Positions 18,085 through 25,061 of a stretch of 40,111 nucleotides of DNA are shown one piece after another. The position numbers and the translations under genes are program-made. Each line of letters starts with the position of its first letter. Position 1 is the first letter of the stretch. This DNA is from DASPRG01 sp963796125 (lineage in GTDB: Bacteria; Nitrospirota; Thermodesulfovibrionia; Thermodesulfovibrionales; SM23-35): contig CAWCKM010000021.1 in the NCBI GenBank assembly GCA_963796125.1, positions 1 through 40,111 on the forward strand, read 5' to 3'. Under the pieces are notes generated by a model. The model did not search any database, had not been told where the DNA came from, and worked only from the letters and a program-made list of their open reading frames with translations.

Positions 18085-18146
18085 TGTCATTCCCGCTTGT
18101 CGGGAATCTTTCATAAAAGAAGTATGCCGGACAAGCCAGCATGACA
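18085..18146. repeat. Family-A palindromic repeat, copy 2
   Basis: TGTCATTCCCGCTTGTCGGG begins and GGACAAGCCAGCATGACA ends the element, after the HIT gene. It may serve as a terminator of the rightward unit. Confidence 0.8.
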
Positions 18147-18230
18147 GAAGTATAGTCAAGAAATCTTGGCTAACTTTTAAGACCTCTCGAGATTAGCAGC
18201 AAACATTGTTTTAACAGAACATCCAATCTT

Positions 18231-18663
18231 TTAATGTGTAACCCCGTAGACGAGTTTCCCTCCAAGATACCCCAAATATACCGCAAACGGTAAGATAGAA
18301 AAATTTAAAATAAGAAAAAGAATATAAAATACGCTTTTATCCATTAAGATTTCTGGGTTGAGATAATACCAAAGAGTGCAGAGGGCCCCCAGGCTTAACA
18401 AAACCAGACCATAACGGTATTTCCTCATAAAAACTCTGACTTTTGCTCCTTTATATTTCTGTTTCCATTCAATAATGCCGGTTAGATAGGTAATCGGCGA
18501 AGACAGAGTTGCCAATATCATAAGATAAAAAGTAAGTGTTCCGGAATGAATCCTGAGCAGTAAAGTGATAAAGGAATAAAAAGAAAATAGCTACAGGGTA
18601 AAGGGTGTTTGTGAAATGAGCGGATATTGAATGAAGCCGAATAGTATATTTTCCAATTTTCAT
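18231..18663 (-). CDS. Small DUF2231-like membrane protein (one +1 frameshift)
   Basis: Two overlapping frames join into one protein of about 143 residues with four predicted membrane segments. The first frame gives MKIGKYTIRLHSISAHFTN, LYPVAIFFLFLYHF and DSFRNTYF; the second continues LMILATLSSPITYLTG, YRYGLVLLSLGALCTLWYY and LGYLGGKLVYG. Dropping one T from a run of five near 18530 makes them continuous. The architecture resembles DUF2231-type proteins with HAxxxxxP-like N-termini; function unknown. It sits downstream of the orphan VapB antitoxin, where a PIN toxin would be expected, but shows no PIN features. Confidence 0.68.
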
Positions 18664-18688
18664 ATGTTTTAATCAGAACAAGAACCAT

Positions 18689-18887
18689 TTACGTATCTGC
18701 TGACTGTCTGCGGGGGACCATCTCCAATTTCTTTTCTGTGCCACCAAGCGCGGCAAGTCTCTTACTGCTTTCCCTCGCTATAAGCGCCTCGAGTCCCGAG
18801 CCTGACAAGCGACGTTTTTTCCTTAATGCCGGTCAACTTCGATGCCTTGTCAAGCAATTTGTCTTCTATGTTAAGCGTAGTCCTCAT
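18689..18887 (-). pseudogene. VapB-type antitoxin, +1 frameshift, no adjacent VapC
   Basis: On the minus strand ATG at 18885-18887, preceded by AAGGAGA, starts MRTTLNIEDKLLDKASKLTG, the ribbon-helix-helix N-terminus of VapB antitoxins. After KEKTSLVRLG the frame breaks; removing one A near 18787 continues as LEALIARESSKRLAALGGT and ends PRRQSADT. That is 65 residues, full length for the family. The expected VapC PIN-domain toxin does not follow; a membrane-protein gene does. It may be an orphan antitoxin or a relic. Confidence 0.72.
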
Positions 18888-18914
18888 GAATATCTCCTTA
18901 GCACGAGTGATTTG

Positions 18915-19253
18915 TTAAGCCCCTATTATTTCGTTAAGTCCTTCAATAACCTGCTCCAATTCCTCAGGAGACGCCTTGCCAATTATTTTTCCAATTCTCT
19001 CCACAGAAAGTGTTCGAATCTGACTTATTTTTACCCATGACTGTTTGGGCAAATCCTCAGTCTTTAACTCAAGGGTGAGCGGAAAGCCTGCTCGTTGCGG
19101 TTGACTCGTAATAGCTACCGCAATAACAGTTCCAGAACGTTCATTAAAAATATCATGACTCAAAATCAAAACGGGCCGTAAGCCCGCCTGCTCACGGCCA
19201 CGTACAGGGTTCAAATCAGCCCATCTAATATCGCCCCTCAGTATTCGGGCCAT
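18915..19253 (-). CDS. mazF: MazF/PemK-family toxin endoribonuclease
   Basis: A 112-residue protein with the MazF fold signature: MARILRGDIRWADLNPVRGREQ, RPVLILSHDIFNERSGTVI, the VAITSQPQRAGFPLTLEL block and SWVKISQIRTLSVERIG (conserved Arg/Thr after the substrate loop). MazF toxins cut single-stranded mRNA at short sequence motifs. The start overlaps the end of the antitoxin gene by 16 bases. Length is standard. Cleavage specificity cannot be read from sequence. Confidence 0.92.
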   Translation of the reverse strand: MARILRGDIRWADLNPVRGREQAGLRPVLILSHDIFNERSGTVIAVAITSQPQRAGFPLTLELKTEDLPKQSWVKISQIRTLSVERIGKIIGKASPEELEQVIEGLNEIIGA

Positions 19254-19480
19254 TGGCTCAAATCCTCAGTTAATCCCTCTTCCGCCATTGCCCTTTCAAA
19301 AACCCTGTCGAGTTTAGCGCATTCTTTGGCCAAACGGGTACGTTTCATTTTTGAAAGCTTTTCTTCGACAGCCTTCTGAATAGCTTGGCTACGATTCTGA
19401 AAAACATGTTCACTCACAAGTCGGTCTAACTGATCGATATACTGTTCATCCAAGGTAATTGCAATTTTTGTTTTACTCAT
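19238..19480 (-). CDS. MazE-like ribbon-helix-helix antitoxin
   Basis: An 80-residue protein starting MSKTKIAITLDEQYIDQLDR, a CopG/RHH DNA-binding N-terminus, followed by a charged helical tail ending EDLSQWPEY that would wrap the toxin. The ATG at 19480 is chosen because GAGGTG lies 4 bases upstream; a GTG two codons earlier is also in frame. It precedes and overlaps mazF, the standard order. It probably represses its own promoter together with MazF. Confidence 0.87.
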   Translation of the reverse strand: MSKTKIAITLDEQYIDQLDRLVSEHVFQNRSQAIQKAVEEKLSKMKRTRLAKECAKLDRVFERAMAEEGLTEDLSQWPEY

Positions 19481-19498
19481 AGGCACCTCTGGTATTAC

Positions 19499-19525
19499 TT
19501 TATATCATACTTAATGGCTTGTCAA
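19499..19525 (-). promoter_or_regulatory. Candidate promoter of mazEF
   Basis: On the minus strand TTGACA (19520-19525) and TATAAA (19499-19504) are 15 bases apart, shorter than ideal. The -10 box ends about 19 bases before the antitoxin ATG, so the leader would be very short. Confidence 0.4.
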
Positions 19526-19660
19526 TTGATTGTTCGGTGACATAGAGCCTGAAATAAATGGCGCCTATAAGCCGTCTGCTGGGGTAGCTCCAGTCCGCTT
19601 ATGGAAATCACAAGGGAGTAAAACAGAGCAGCCATTCCACATATGTTAGGTAGTGATTTG

Positions 19661-19900
19661 TTAGGCACTTTTTTGATAATGTGAAGTGTACCAATCGATA
19701 ACCTGTCGAATCATTTTTTGATACGAAGTACGATGCTTTTTTGCCTCTTTCTTAAAAAATTCAACACTCGATTTTTTCAAGGCAATCGTTACCTTAACAT
19801 TTTCCTCTTTCAAGACCAACTGATCCGGTGGGGGTAGAAAATCTTTAATGACTTTCAGCTTACCCATCGGTTCTTCAGTATATTTTATTTTGCTCTTCAT
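19661..19900 (-). CDS. brnA: BrnA-type antitoxin
   Basis: A 79-residue protein: MKSKIKYTEEPMGKLKVIKD, then VKVTIALKKSSVEFFKKEAK and a final helix YQKMIRQVIDWYTSHYQKSA. The order strand, two helices and a downstream position after brnT fits BrnA antitoxins, which repress transcription through an RHH-like fold. The ATG at 19900 lies inside the last codons of brnT in another frame, the typical overlap of this system. An in-frame start 12 codons earlier lacks a ribosome site. Confidence 0.75.
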   Translation of the reverse strand: MKSKIKYTEEPMGKLKVIKDFLPPPDQLVLKEENVKVTIALKKSSVEFFKKEAKKHRTSYQKMIRQVIDWYTSHYQKSA

Positions 19901-20163
19901 AAATCTTCCTCCCTTTTCTCCAATATCCCGCACCATAAATGCGGATTACATTACTCTCTATATGTAAACCTCACGGTCATTATGCCGTCACCGACACGGC
20001 CAATGCAGTAAAATCGTTCTTCTTCTGTACTATGGCTAACGTCTTCGACTATGACACGGTGAGGATCAAGAAAGGCATGTTGAGCCAATGAAAAAGAGAC
20101 ATTGTGCTTAGCCTGGTTTTCCTTATCTTTTTCCTCATCCCATTCAAAGCGAGTTTTACTCAT
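19875..20163 (-). CDS. brnT: BrnT-family toxin (+1 frameshift near the 3' end)
   Basis: BrnT is a small RelE-fold ribonuclease. Seen here are FEWDEEKDKENQAKHNVSF, HAFLDPHRVIVEDVSHS and EERFYCIGRVGDGIMTVRF, matching the family order. An early stop follows FTYRE at 19951. Skipping one T there restores NVIRIYGAGYWRKGRKIYEE and a TGA at 19875-19877, giving the normal 95 residues and the usual overlap with brnA. Without this correction the toxin lacks its C-terminal strand and the R-I-I/Y-A-R region. Probably a sequence error; if real, the toxin is disarmed. Confidence 0.8.
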
Positions 20164-20212
20164 TGAATAACATACTACAATGAACTACAAAAGCAATATA
20201 AATGTATGGCTA

Positions 20213-20242
20213 ATTATATGGTTGGTATTAGTTGAAAATCAA
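20213..20242 (-). promoter_or_regulatory. Candidate promoter of brnTA
   Basis: On the minus strand TTGATT (20237-20242) and a perfect TATAAT (20213-20218) are separated by 18 bases, about 50 bases before the brnT start codon. Confidence 0.45.
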
Positions 20243-20316
20243 TAGTCAAGTCTGCCCCTTCGCTTTTGCACGATCAGGATCGCTTTTTCTCTTGACAGAG
20301 CGGGGCCTTATAAGTG

Positions 20317-20577
20317 TTAGCCTTCCTCTTTAATCATTCTTTTATATTCGTCATGATTTCCGATCCAAACCCAAATAAAGTCATTTCCGTCTTCAACAGC
20401 GAGAGCCCTATAGTTTAGACCAGCGCGGATTGACCAGAATGTACCAACTTTTTTGAAATGGAGAGATGGATGAGTGGGATCATTTTTCAGCAGCTCAAAA
20501 TTTTTCTTCGATATTTTTTGGATAGGTTCTGGAAGGTTTTCAAAACATCTCCAGAAGCGCTCTGTTGTTCGATGCAC
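20317..20577 (-). CDS. RelE/ParE-superfamily toxin
   Basis: An 86-residue basic protein: MHRTTERFWRCFENLPEPIQ, then DPTHPSLHFKKVG, WSIRAGLNYRALAVE and WVWIGNHDEYKRMIKE. The pattern (R)fxxxxxxLP..., HPSLxxKkl, sIRaglnYR and IGxHdeY is that of the RelE/HigB/ParE fold, probably a ribosome-dependent mRNase. The GTG start directly follows the antitoxin stop with no gap. No gene name is safe within this superfamily. Confidence 0.83.
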   Translation of the reverse strand: MHRTTERFWRCFENLPEPIQKISKKNFELLKNDPTHPSLHFKKVGTFWSIRAGLNYRALAVEDGNDFIWVWIGNHDEYKRMIKEEG

Positions 20578-20778
20578 TTAAAGTTCCCTGAGTTTATTCT
20601 TAGACTTTGCCTCAACCGCTTCCTTTAGCAGGAAATCCAATCTTTTTGTCTCCGAGTCCGCCACAATTTGCTGGTCCCATTTCTGCCAGTCCTTCTCGGA
20701 GAACCACTGTCTCAACTGGATATATTCCTCTTCAGGCAAGGTATCAATGGCTTCTTTTATTTCTTCCACCTTTGACAT
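20578..20778 (-). CDS. Antitoxin partner of the RelE/ParE-like toxin
   Basis: A 66-residue acidic helical protein starting MSKVEEIKEAIDTLPEEEYI and ending AKSKNKLREL. The ATG at 20778 has GGAAGGGGGG upstream; a longer in-frame start is possible but has none. The N-terminal V-E-I...A-I-xxLPxxE-(Y/F)-xxLRxWF pattern is common in small antitoxins adjacent to RelE-like toxins. Stop and toxin start are contiguous, as expected for a two-gene module. Confidence 0.75.
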   Translation of the reverse strand: MSKVEEIKEAIDTLPEEEYIQLRQWFSEKDWQKWDQQIVADSETKRLDFLLKEAVEAKSKNKLREL

Positions 20779-20846
20779 TGTTGCCCCCCTTCCATTTAAT
20801 GTTGATGCTATAGTATACATTTTTTTTAGGCTAACATAGAAATGAG

Positions 20847-20880
20847 GGATGCGGAAAAAGCTGACGCTTTTTCCGCATCC
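20847..20880. repeat. Perfect hairpin upstream of the TA island
   Basis: GGATGCGGAAAAAGC and GCTTTTTCCGCATCC are exact inverted copies of 15 bases around a TGAC loop. It lies about 70 bases upstream of the RelB-like gene. The next 330 bases to 21212 hold no gene; they are AT-rich, with no clear promoter. Confidence 0.75.
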
Positions 20881-21212
20881 TCTCCATGATGAAATCTTGA
20901 AGTTTCATACGTATTCTCCTTTTTCAGAAGATTTATTCGTATAACAATAATTATACAGCCCTCTATTTTTCAGATTCATGATGTAAATATAGCACAATCC
21001 GTATGCTTTGAAAATTAAAAAAGCAATAAAATCAAACCGTTTAAAATAGCCTTATCCCGTATTTTGTGGTAATATGGACAAAAAACGGGGTTGATATAAA
21101 TATAGCAAGGAAAAGAGTTTAAGAGCTTATAAAAAACTTACAGTCTGCATGCTACATAAATCATTAATAAATCTAACTTGATCAATATCTTAAAAATAGA
21201 AAGGAGAGAACG

Positions 21213-21569
21213 ATGTTAACATTCGATGAACTAAAAAAAGACAGGGAGCTTATAAATTTGATTGACTGGGAAATGACGCCGGAACTGGCTGTTCGAATGT
21301 ACTTAGAGTGGGGAAACATTTGGGCACGTGGAGAGAATAGAAAACATGTTGTCCGCTCCAAGAGTGATTATTCAATTTATTTTGTAGTCAATTGCTGGGC
21401 CAGACCTTATTACATTTACCTCATCAAAAGGAATTCTGAAGAAGCAACAGAGCTCGCAAAATTTGAATTACCAAAAAGATTTGAAAAGCCAGTATGTGAA
21501 CTGAAGGGTGTATATGCACTGGAAGGTGAACTAAAAGAATGGATGAAAGAGGAATTAAACGTTACGTAG
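21213..21569 (+). CDS. DVU0772-family-like conserved protein
   Basis: A 118-residue soluble protein. LIDWEMTPELAVRMYLEWGN followed by RSKSDYSIYFVVNCW, YIYLIKRNSEEATELA and LKGVYALEGELKEWMKEEL resembles the DVU0772 family, known from sulfate reducers and Nitrospirota-type genomes, function unknown. The family name is from memory of the motif WDMTPExAxxxYLEWGN. AAGGAGAG precedes the ATG. It is separated by 46 bases from the FmdE gene and may be co-transcribed with it. Confidence 0.65.
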   Translation: MLTFDELKKDRELINLIDWEMTPELAVRMYLEWGNIWARGENRKHVVRSKSDYSIYFVVNCWARPYYIYLIKRNSEEATELAKFELPKRFEKPVCELKGVYALEGELKEWMKEELNVT

Positions 21570-21615
21570 TGATGGTTTCTTACAAATATTTTCATTTTGA
21601 TGTAAAATCGATTCA

Positions 21616-22197
21616 ATGAAAACTCTCGATCAGATTGTTGAGTTCCATGGTCATATATGTCCCGGGCTTGTGCTGGGGTACAGGGTATCAATGCTTGCCT
21701 TAAAGGAGCTTGGCGAACGGGCAGAAGATGAGGAGCTCGTTGCGATAGTAGAGAATAATTCATGTGCAGTGGATGCAGTACAGGTAATGACAGGATGTAC
21801 CTTTGGAAAAGGTAATCTGATATTCAGAGATTTCGGCAAGCAGGTTTATACCTTTATCAAAAGACCTTCCGGTGACGGGTTAAGAATTGCCATTACATGG
21901 GAATCACCTCCTGAAACAGGGGAAGAGAAAAAAATGTGGGAGAAATACATGAGAGGAGAACGTTCAGATGAGGTAATAAAAGCAGTCCATGACAGGAAAT
22001 CAAGGAAGATTGATGCCATACTTCATGCATCAGATGAAGGGCTTTTTAATATCAGAAAAGAAAAAATGGATTTGCCGGAGGAGGCAGAAATATATCCGAG
22101 CCTGCGGTGTGTTGCATGTGGCGAGAAAGTCATGGAGCCGAGGGCAAGGATTAAAAACGGAAAGATTGTCTGTATTCCTTGTCAGGAAATTTTATAA
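21616..22197 (+). CDS. FmdE-family protein (formylmethanofuran dehydrogenase subunit E-like) with C-terminal zinc finger
   Basis: A 193-residue protein. The N-terminal FmdE domain shows FHGHICPGLVLGYR with a metal-binding His/Cys, ENNSCAVDAVQVMTGCTFGKGN and RDFGKQVYTF. The C-terminus carries LRCVACGEKV and IVCIPCQE, a four-Cys zinc ribbon of the DksA/TraR type. In non-methanogens these proteins are often near molybdenum- or tungsten-enzyme genes, but nothing of that kind is seen here. The exact role is unknown. Confidence 0.87.
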   Translation: MKTLDQIVEFHGHICPGLVLGYRVSMLALKELGERAEDEELVAIVENNSCAVDAVQVMTGCTFGKGNLIFRDFGKQVYTFIKRPSGDGLRIAITWESPPETGEEKKMWEKYMRGERSDEVIKAVHDRKSRKIDAILHASDEGLFNIRKEKMDLPEEAEIYPSLRCVACGEKVMEPRARIKNGKIVCIPCQEIL

Positions 22198-22280
22198 ACA
22201 TTTTGTTTTCTGTGATAAGAGGGTTCTCCTGAAATTTTTAACTCTACCAACTTTTTGTTTTAGAAATAGCCTTATACTTT

Positions 22281-22343
22281 TGTCATTCTGGCTTGTCCAG
22301 AATCCTTCTTTTTCGGAAAGATTCCAGACAAGCTGGAATGACA
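22281..22343. repeat. Family-A palindromic repeat, copy 3
   Basis: TGTCATTCTGGCTTGTCCAG begins and CCAGACAAGCTGGAATGACA ends a palindrome between the FmdE gene and argB. The arms are compensated relative to other copies (CTGG/CCAG in place of CCCG/CGGG). Confidence 0.8.
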
Positions 22344-22445
22344 TCTCTTCAAATATTAAGATTAAAAGGATAGTAATAGGTAGATATTTTTCAATCACGG
22401 AATTAGAGACTCTGAAATAAAAACGTGTATGAAAGGCCATAAGGA

Positions 22446-23324
22446 ATGAAAGAGATAATCAAAAAGGCAGAGGTACTTATTGAGGCACTGCCTTACATAA
22501 AAAGCTTTTATGGAAAAACATTCGTCATTAAATATGGTGGCGCTGCACAGATAAAACAGGAATTGAAAGATGCCTTTGCCCGTGATATTGTTTTGCTCAA
22601 TTATATCGGAATCCATCCTGTTGTTGTCCATGGCGGGGGACCAAAAATAAGCGCGGTAATGGAGAAGATGGGAAAAAAGCCGGCTTTTGTCCAGGGCCAA
22701 AGGGTTACCGATAAGGAAACAATAGATATCGTTGAGATGGTCCTTGGGGGTTTGATCAATAAGGAGATCGTTTCCTTAATGAACGCCCACGGTGGAAAAG
22801 CAGTCGGTCTGAGTGGTAAAGACGCAGGACTCATCAAGGCAAAAAGAAAATTTTTAAAGATATCCTCTGAAAAAGGTAAGGATAAAAAAATAGACCTTGG
22901 TCTTGTTGGAGAAGTTACACATGTTGATACGCATATACTTCTCAGCCTCGAAAGAGAAGGCTTCATCCCGGTCATATCTCCAATAGGGATAAGTCAGGAA
23001 GGTGAAACATTGAATATAAACGCTGATTCTGTTGCTTCTTTTATCGCTTCTTCAATGAAGGCTGAAAAGCTCATCCTTCTGACTGATGTCCCCGGAGTAA
23101 AAGACAAAAAAGACAAGATAATTCCTACCTTGACAAAGCAGCATATTAAAAAGCTCATTAAGGACGGGACTATTGCAGGAGGCATGCTGCCAAAGGTGCA
23201 GGCATGTCTTCAATCATTGGAAGGCGGCGTATCCAAGACTCATATCATTGATGGAAGAGTCCCTCACTGTCTCCTCCTTGAGATATTCACAAAAAGCGGG
23301 ATTGGTACAGAGATACTAACTTAA
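22446..23324 (+). CDS. argB: Acetylglutamate kinase
   Basis: Second step of arginine biosynthesis: ATP-dependent phosphorylation of N-acetyl-L-glutamate. The 292-residue protein has FVIKYGGAAQ, PVVVHGGGPKISAVMEKMG, FVQGQRVTDKETIDIVEMVL, NADSVASFIASSMKAEKLIL, LTDVPGV and the C-terminal GGMLPKVQACLQSLEGGVSK with HIIDGR. Length is normal. Many argB products of this kind are feedback-inhibited by arginine through an N-terminal helix, also present here (EIIKKAEVLIEALPYIKSF). The next gene starts 3 bases after the stop. Confidence 0.96.
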   Translation: MKEIIKKAEVLIEALPYIKSFYGKTFVIKYGGAAQIKQELKDAFARDIVLLNYIGIHPVVVHGGGPKISAVMEKMGKKPAFVQGQRVTDKETIDIVEMVLGGLINKEIVSLMNAHGGKAVGLSGKDAGLIKAKRKFLKISSEKGKDKKIDLGLVGEVTHVDTHILLSLEREGFIPVISPIGISQEGETLNINADSVASFIASSMKAEKLILLTDVPGVKDKKDKIIPTLTKQHIKKLIKDGTIAGGMLPKVQACLQSLEGGVSKTHIIDGRVPHCLLLEIFTKSGIGTEILT

Positions 23325-23327
23325 CAG

Positions 23328-24161
23328 GTGATCCAGAGACCCTCCTTGAAACGTCTTGTCCTCATCATTGTTGCAGTATCTGCTTTTTTAACTGCAGTTT
23401 ATCTGATTTTCACACCTGATGTGTCAAGACTCAAAAAGAAAAATCCAAAGAAGACTGCACTTATGCAATATCGTCAAGATGAGTTTAAAAAAAGAGGCAA
23501 AAAATACAGGATGACTCAGATATGGGTTCCTCTATCTTCTGTCTCGCCTTATCTGATCAAGGCTGTTTTAATAGGTGAGGATGATAAGTTCTGGAGCCAT
23601 GAAGGTTTTGATTATGAGGCAATCAGGAAAGCAATCGATAAGGATATAAAGGCTGGAAAGTTCAAATTCGGTGGAAGCACTATTTCTCAGCAGCTCGTAA
23701 AGAACCTCTATCTTTCGCCTTCTAAAAGTCCCCTGCGAAAACTGAGAGAGGCTATGATCACCTGGAGGATGGAAAAGGTCTTAAGCAAAAGGAGGATCCT
23801 CGAACTCTACCTGAATATTGCTGAGTGGGGGGAAGGCATATTTGGTATTGAAGCTGCAGCCAAACATTACTATGGGAAATCTGCTTCTGAACTTGACCCG
23901 GTAGAATCAGCAAGATTGGTTGCTGTCCTGCCGAATCCGAGAAAATACAATCCTTTAGGAGATAGCAGATATGTTGTCCATCGTTCCGACCTTATATACA
24001 GCATTATGATAAGGCGGGGAATTGTCGTGCCTGAATACGAGGAGGTTATAGAAGAAGGTAAAAATGATTCTATCGAAGAATCTTCACCAGAAGAGAACAC
24101 GCTCGAATCTTCTGACCTTGACAAACTTTCCCCCAAAACAAGTCCCTCAGTTAGTGAGTAA
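23328..24161 (+). CDS. mtgA: Monofunctional biosynthetic peptidoglycan transglycosylase (GT51)
   Basis: Polymerises lipid II glycan strands at the outer face of the inner membrane. After one N-terminal membrane anchor (LVLIIVAVSAFLTAVYLIF) comes the GT51 domain: IGEDDKFWSHEGFD (catalytic Glu), FGGSTISQQLVKNLYL, KRRILELYLNIAEWG and the GIEAAAKHYYGKSASEL block. There is no transpeptidase domain. A Ser/Glu-rich disordered tail of about 35 residues follows. The start is GTG, 3 bases after argB, so probably coupled. Length is 277 residues against about 230-250 usually, because of the tail. Confidence 0.93.
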   Translation: MIQRPSLKRLVLIIVAVSAFLTAVYLIFTPDVSRLKKKNPKKTALMQYRQDEFKKRGKKYRMTQIWVPLSSVSPYLIKAVLIGEDDKFWSHEGFDYEAIRKAIDKDIKAGKFKFGGSTISQQLVKNLYLSPSKSPLRKLREAMITWRMEKVLSKRRILELYLNIAEWGEGIFGIEAAAKHYYGKSASELDPVESARLVAVLPNPRKYNPLGDSRYVVHRSDLIYSIMIRRGIVVPEYEEVIEEGKNDSIEESSPEENTLESSDLDKLSPKTSPSVSE

Positions 24162-24180
24162 ATCCAACATTTGATCATCT

Positions 24181-24303
24181 TGTCATTCTGAACTCGTTTC
24201 AGAATCTCGCAGTTTGAACCTTTACCGAATAAAGAGATCCCGAGAACTCGATGCGAGTCTTCGCTGAAGAGTCGCTACGATCTGAAACAAACTCGGAATG
24301 ACA
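24181..24303. repeat. Family-A variant with a larger interior, copy 4
   Basis: It has the same outer ends (TGTCATTC...GAATGACA) but a different, longer middle: GAACTCGTTTCAGAATCTCG on the left and CGATCTGAAACAAACTCGG on the right. The element is about 123 bases and strongly palindromic at the ends. It follows mtgA and may terminate it. Confidence 0.75.
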
Positions 24304-24407
24304 AGCGCATCGATATTCAATCATTATCACATGCATTTTAAATTTATAGCAATCTTCTACAAAACAGCTCACTTTTTGATATTAATTGGCGGAATAAGAT
24401 GACTTTC

Positions 24408-24440
24408 TTGACATAACATATAAAATTATGTTTATATATT
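24408..24440 (+). promoter_or_regulatory. Candidate arsenic-operon promoter with internal dyad
   Basis: A perfect TTGACA (24408-24413) is followed by AT-rich TATA boxes (TATATA at 24433, TATATT at 24435; spacing 19-21, longer than ideal). The dyad AACATA-N6-TATGTT (24415-24432) lies between them, a possible ArsR operator. It is about 215 bases upstream of arsR with a family-A repeat in between. Nearer arsR, AATGCTAA occurs twice (about 24619 and 24637) as an alternative binding site. All functional roles are inferred. Confidence 0.35.
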
Positions 24441-24516
24441 ACAAATGTATCACTACCAATAGGATAAATTCTTATAAGATTATGTTTGCTGCTCATAGCA
24501 AACCTGGCTTCAAGGG

Positions 24517-24582
24517 TGTCATTCCGGTTTGTCGGGGATCCTTCTGTAAGCGAAGAAAGATTCTGGACAAGCCAGAATGACA
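24517..24582. repeat. Family-A palindromic repeat, copy 5
   Basis: TGTCATTCCGGTTTGTCGGG begins and GGACAAGCCAGAATGACA ends the element, inside the leader region of the arsenic operon. Confidence 0.8.
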
Positions 24583-24653
24583 GAAATAAGGATATTATAT
24601 AACGTATTAAGATCTTTGAATGCTAAAAACATATAAATGCTAATTTATTAATT

Positions 24654-25061
24654 ATGAATGATTTATTGAAAATCTTTAAAGCCCTCTCGGATGAAACAAG
24701 GATACGCATTCTCAAACTCCTTGAAGAGGGAGAGCTATGTGTATGTGACATCGTTGCTTCTCTTGATATGATTCAGCCAAAGGTATCTTTCCATCTTTGT
24801 GTACTAAAGGAAGCGGGTCTGCTCAAAGACAGAAAACAGGGTAAATGGATTCACTATTCCATTGATGATACCGATATATTCAGGAGGTTCCTTGTCTTAT
24901 CTGTACTGGAAAGAATATCCGAGAGTCTTATTAAGGAAGATAATAAAAGGTTAAAAGAATTTCTAAAGGCAAAAAAAGCGAAAGGAGAAATCATTTCTCT
25001 GAAAGTTAAGAAGGCATGCTGTGAAAGTGGGGCACTATCGAAAGAGGTAAACCATGGCTGA
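24654..25061 (+). CDS. arsR: ArsR/SmtB-family arsenic-responsive repressor
   Basis: A 135-residue winged-helix repressor. FKALSDETRIRILKLLEEGE leads into ELCVCDI, whose Cys29 and Cys31 form the classical arsenite-sensing site on helix alpha3. IQPKVSFHLCVLKEAGLLKD is the recognition helix (SxHLxxLxxAGL) with an additional Cys. The C-terminus adds a second pair (KKACCESG), possibly a further metalloid ligand. It overlaps the acr3 start by 8 bases and heads the arsenic cluster, so it probably represses the whole operon until arsenite or antimonite binds. Confidence 0.93.
   Translation: MNDLLKIFKALSDETRIRILKLLEEGELCVCDIVASLDMIQPKVSFHLCVLKEAGLLKDRKQGKWIHYSIDDTDIFRRFLVLSVLERISESLIKEDNKRLKEFLKAKKAKGEIISLKVKKACCESGALSKEVNHG

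Noticed and set aside
19000..19220. GTTCGAATC- and GGTTCAAATC-like strings as possible tRNA T-arms
   Set aside because: They lie within mazF and no matching acceptor, D-arm or anticodon stems can be built; no tRNA gene was found in the window.
17465..24582. CRISPR array from the recurring TGTCATTC palindromes
   Set aside because: Copies are kilobases apart, irregular in spacing, divergent in the middle, and have no cas genes nearby.
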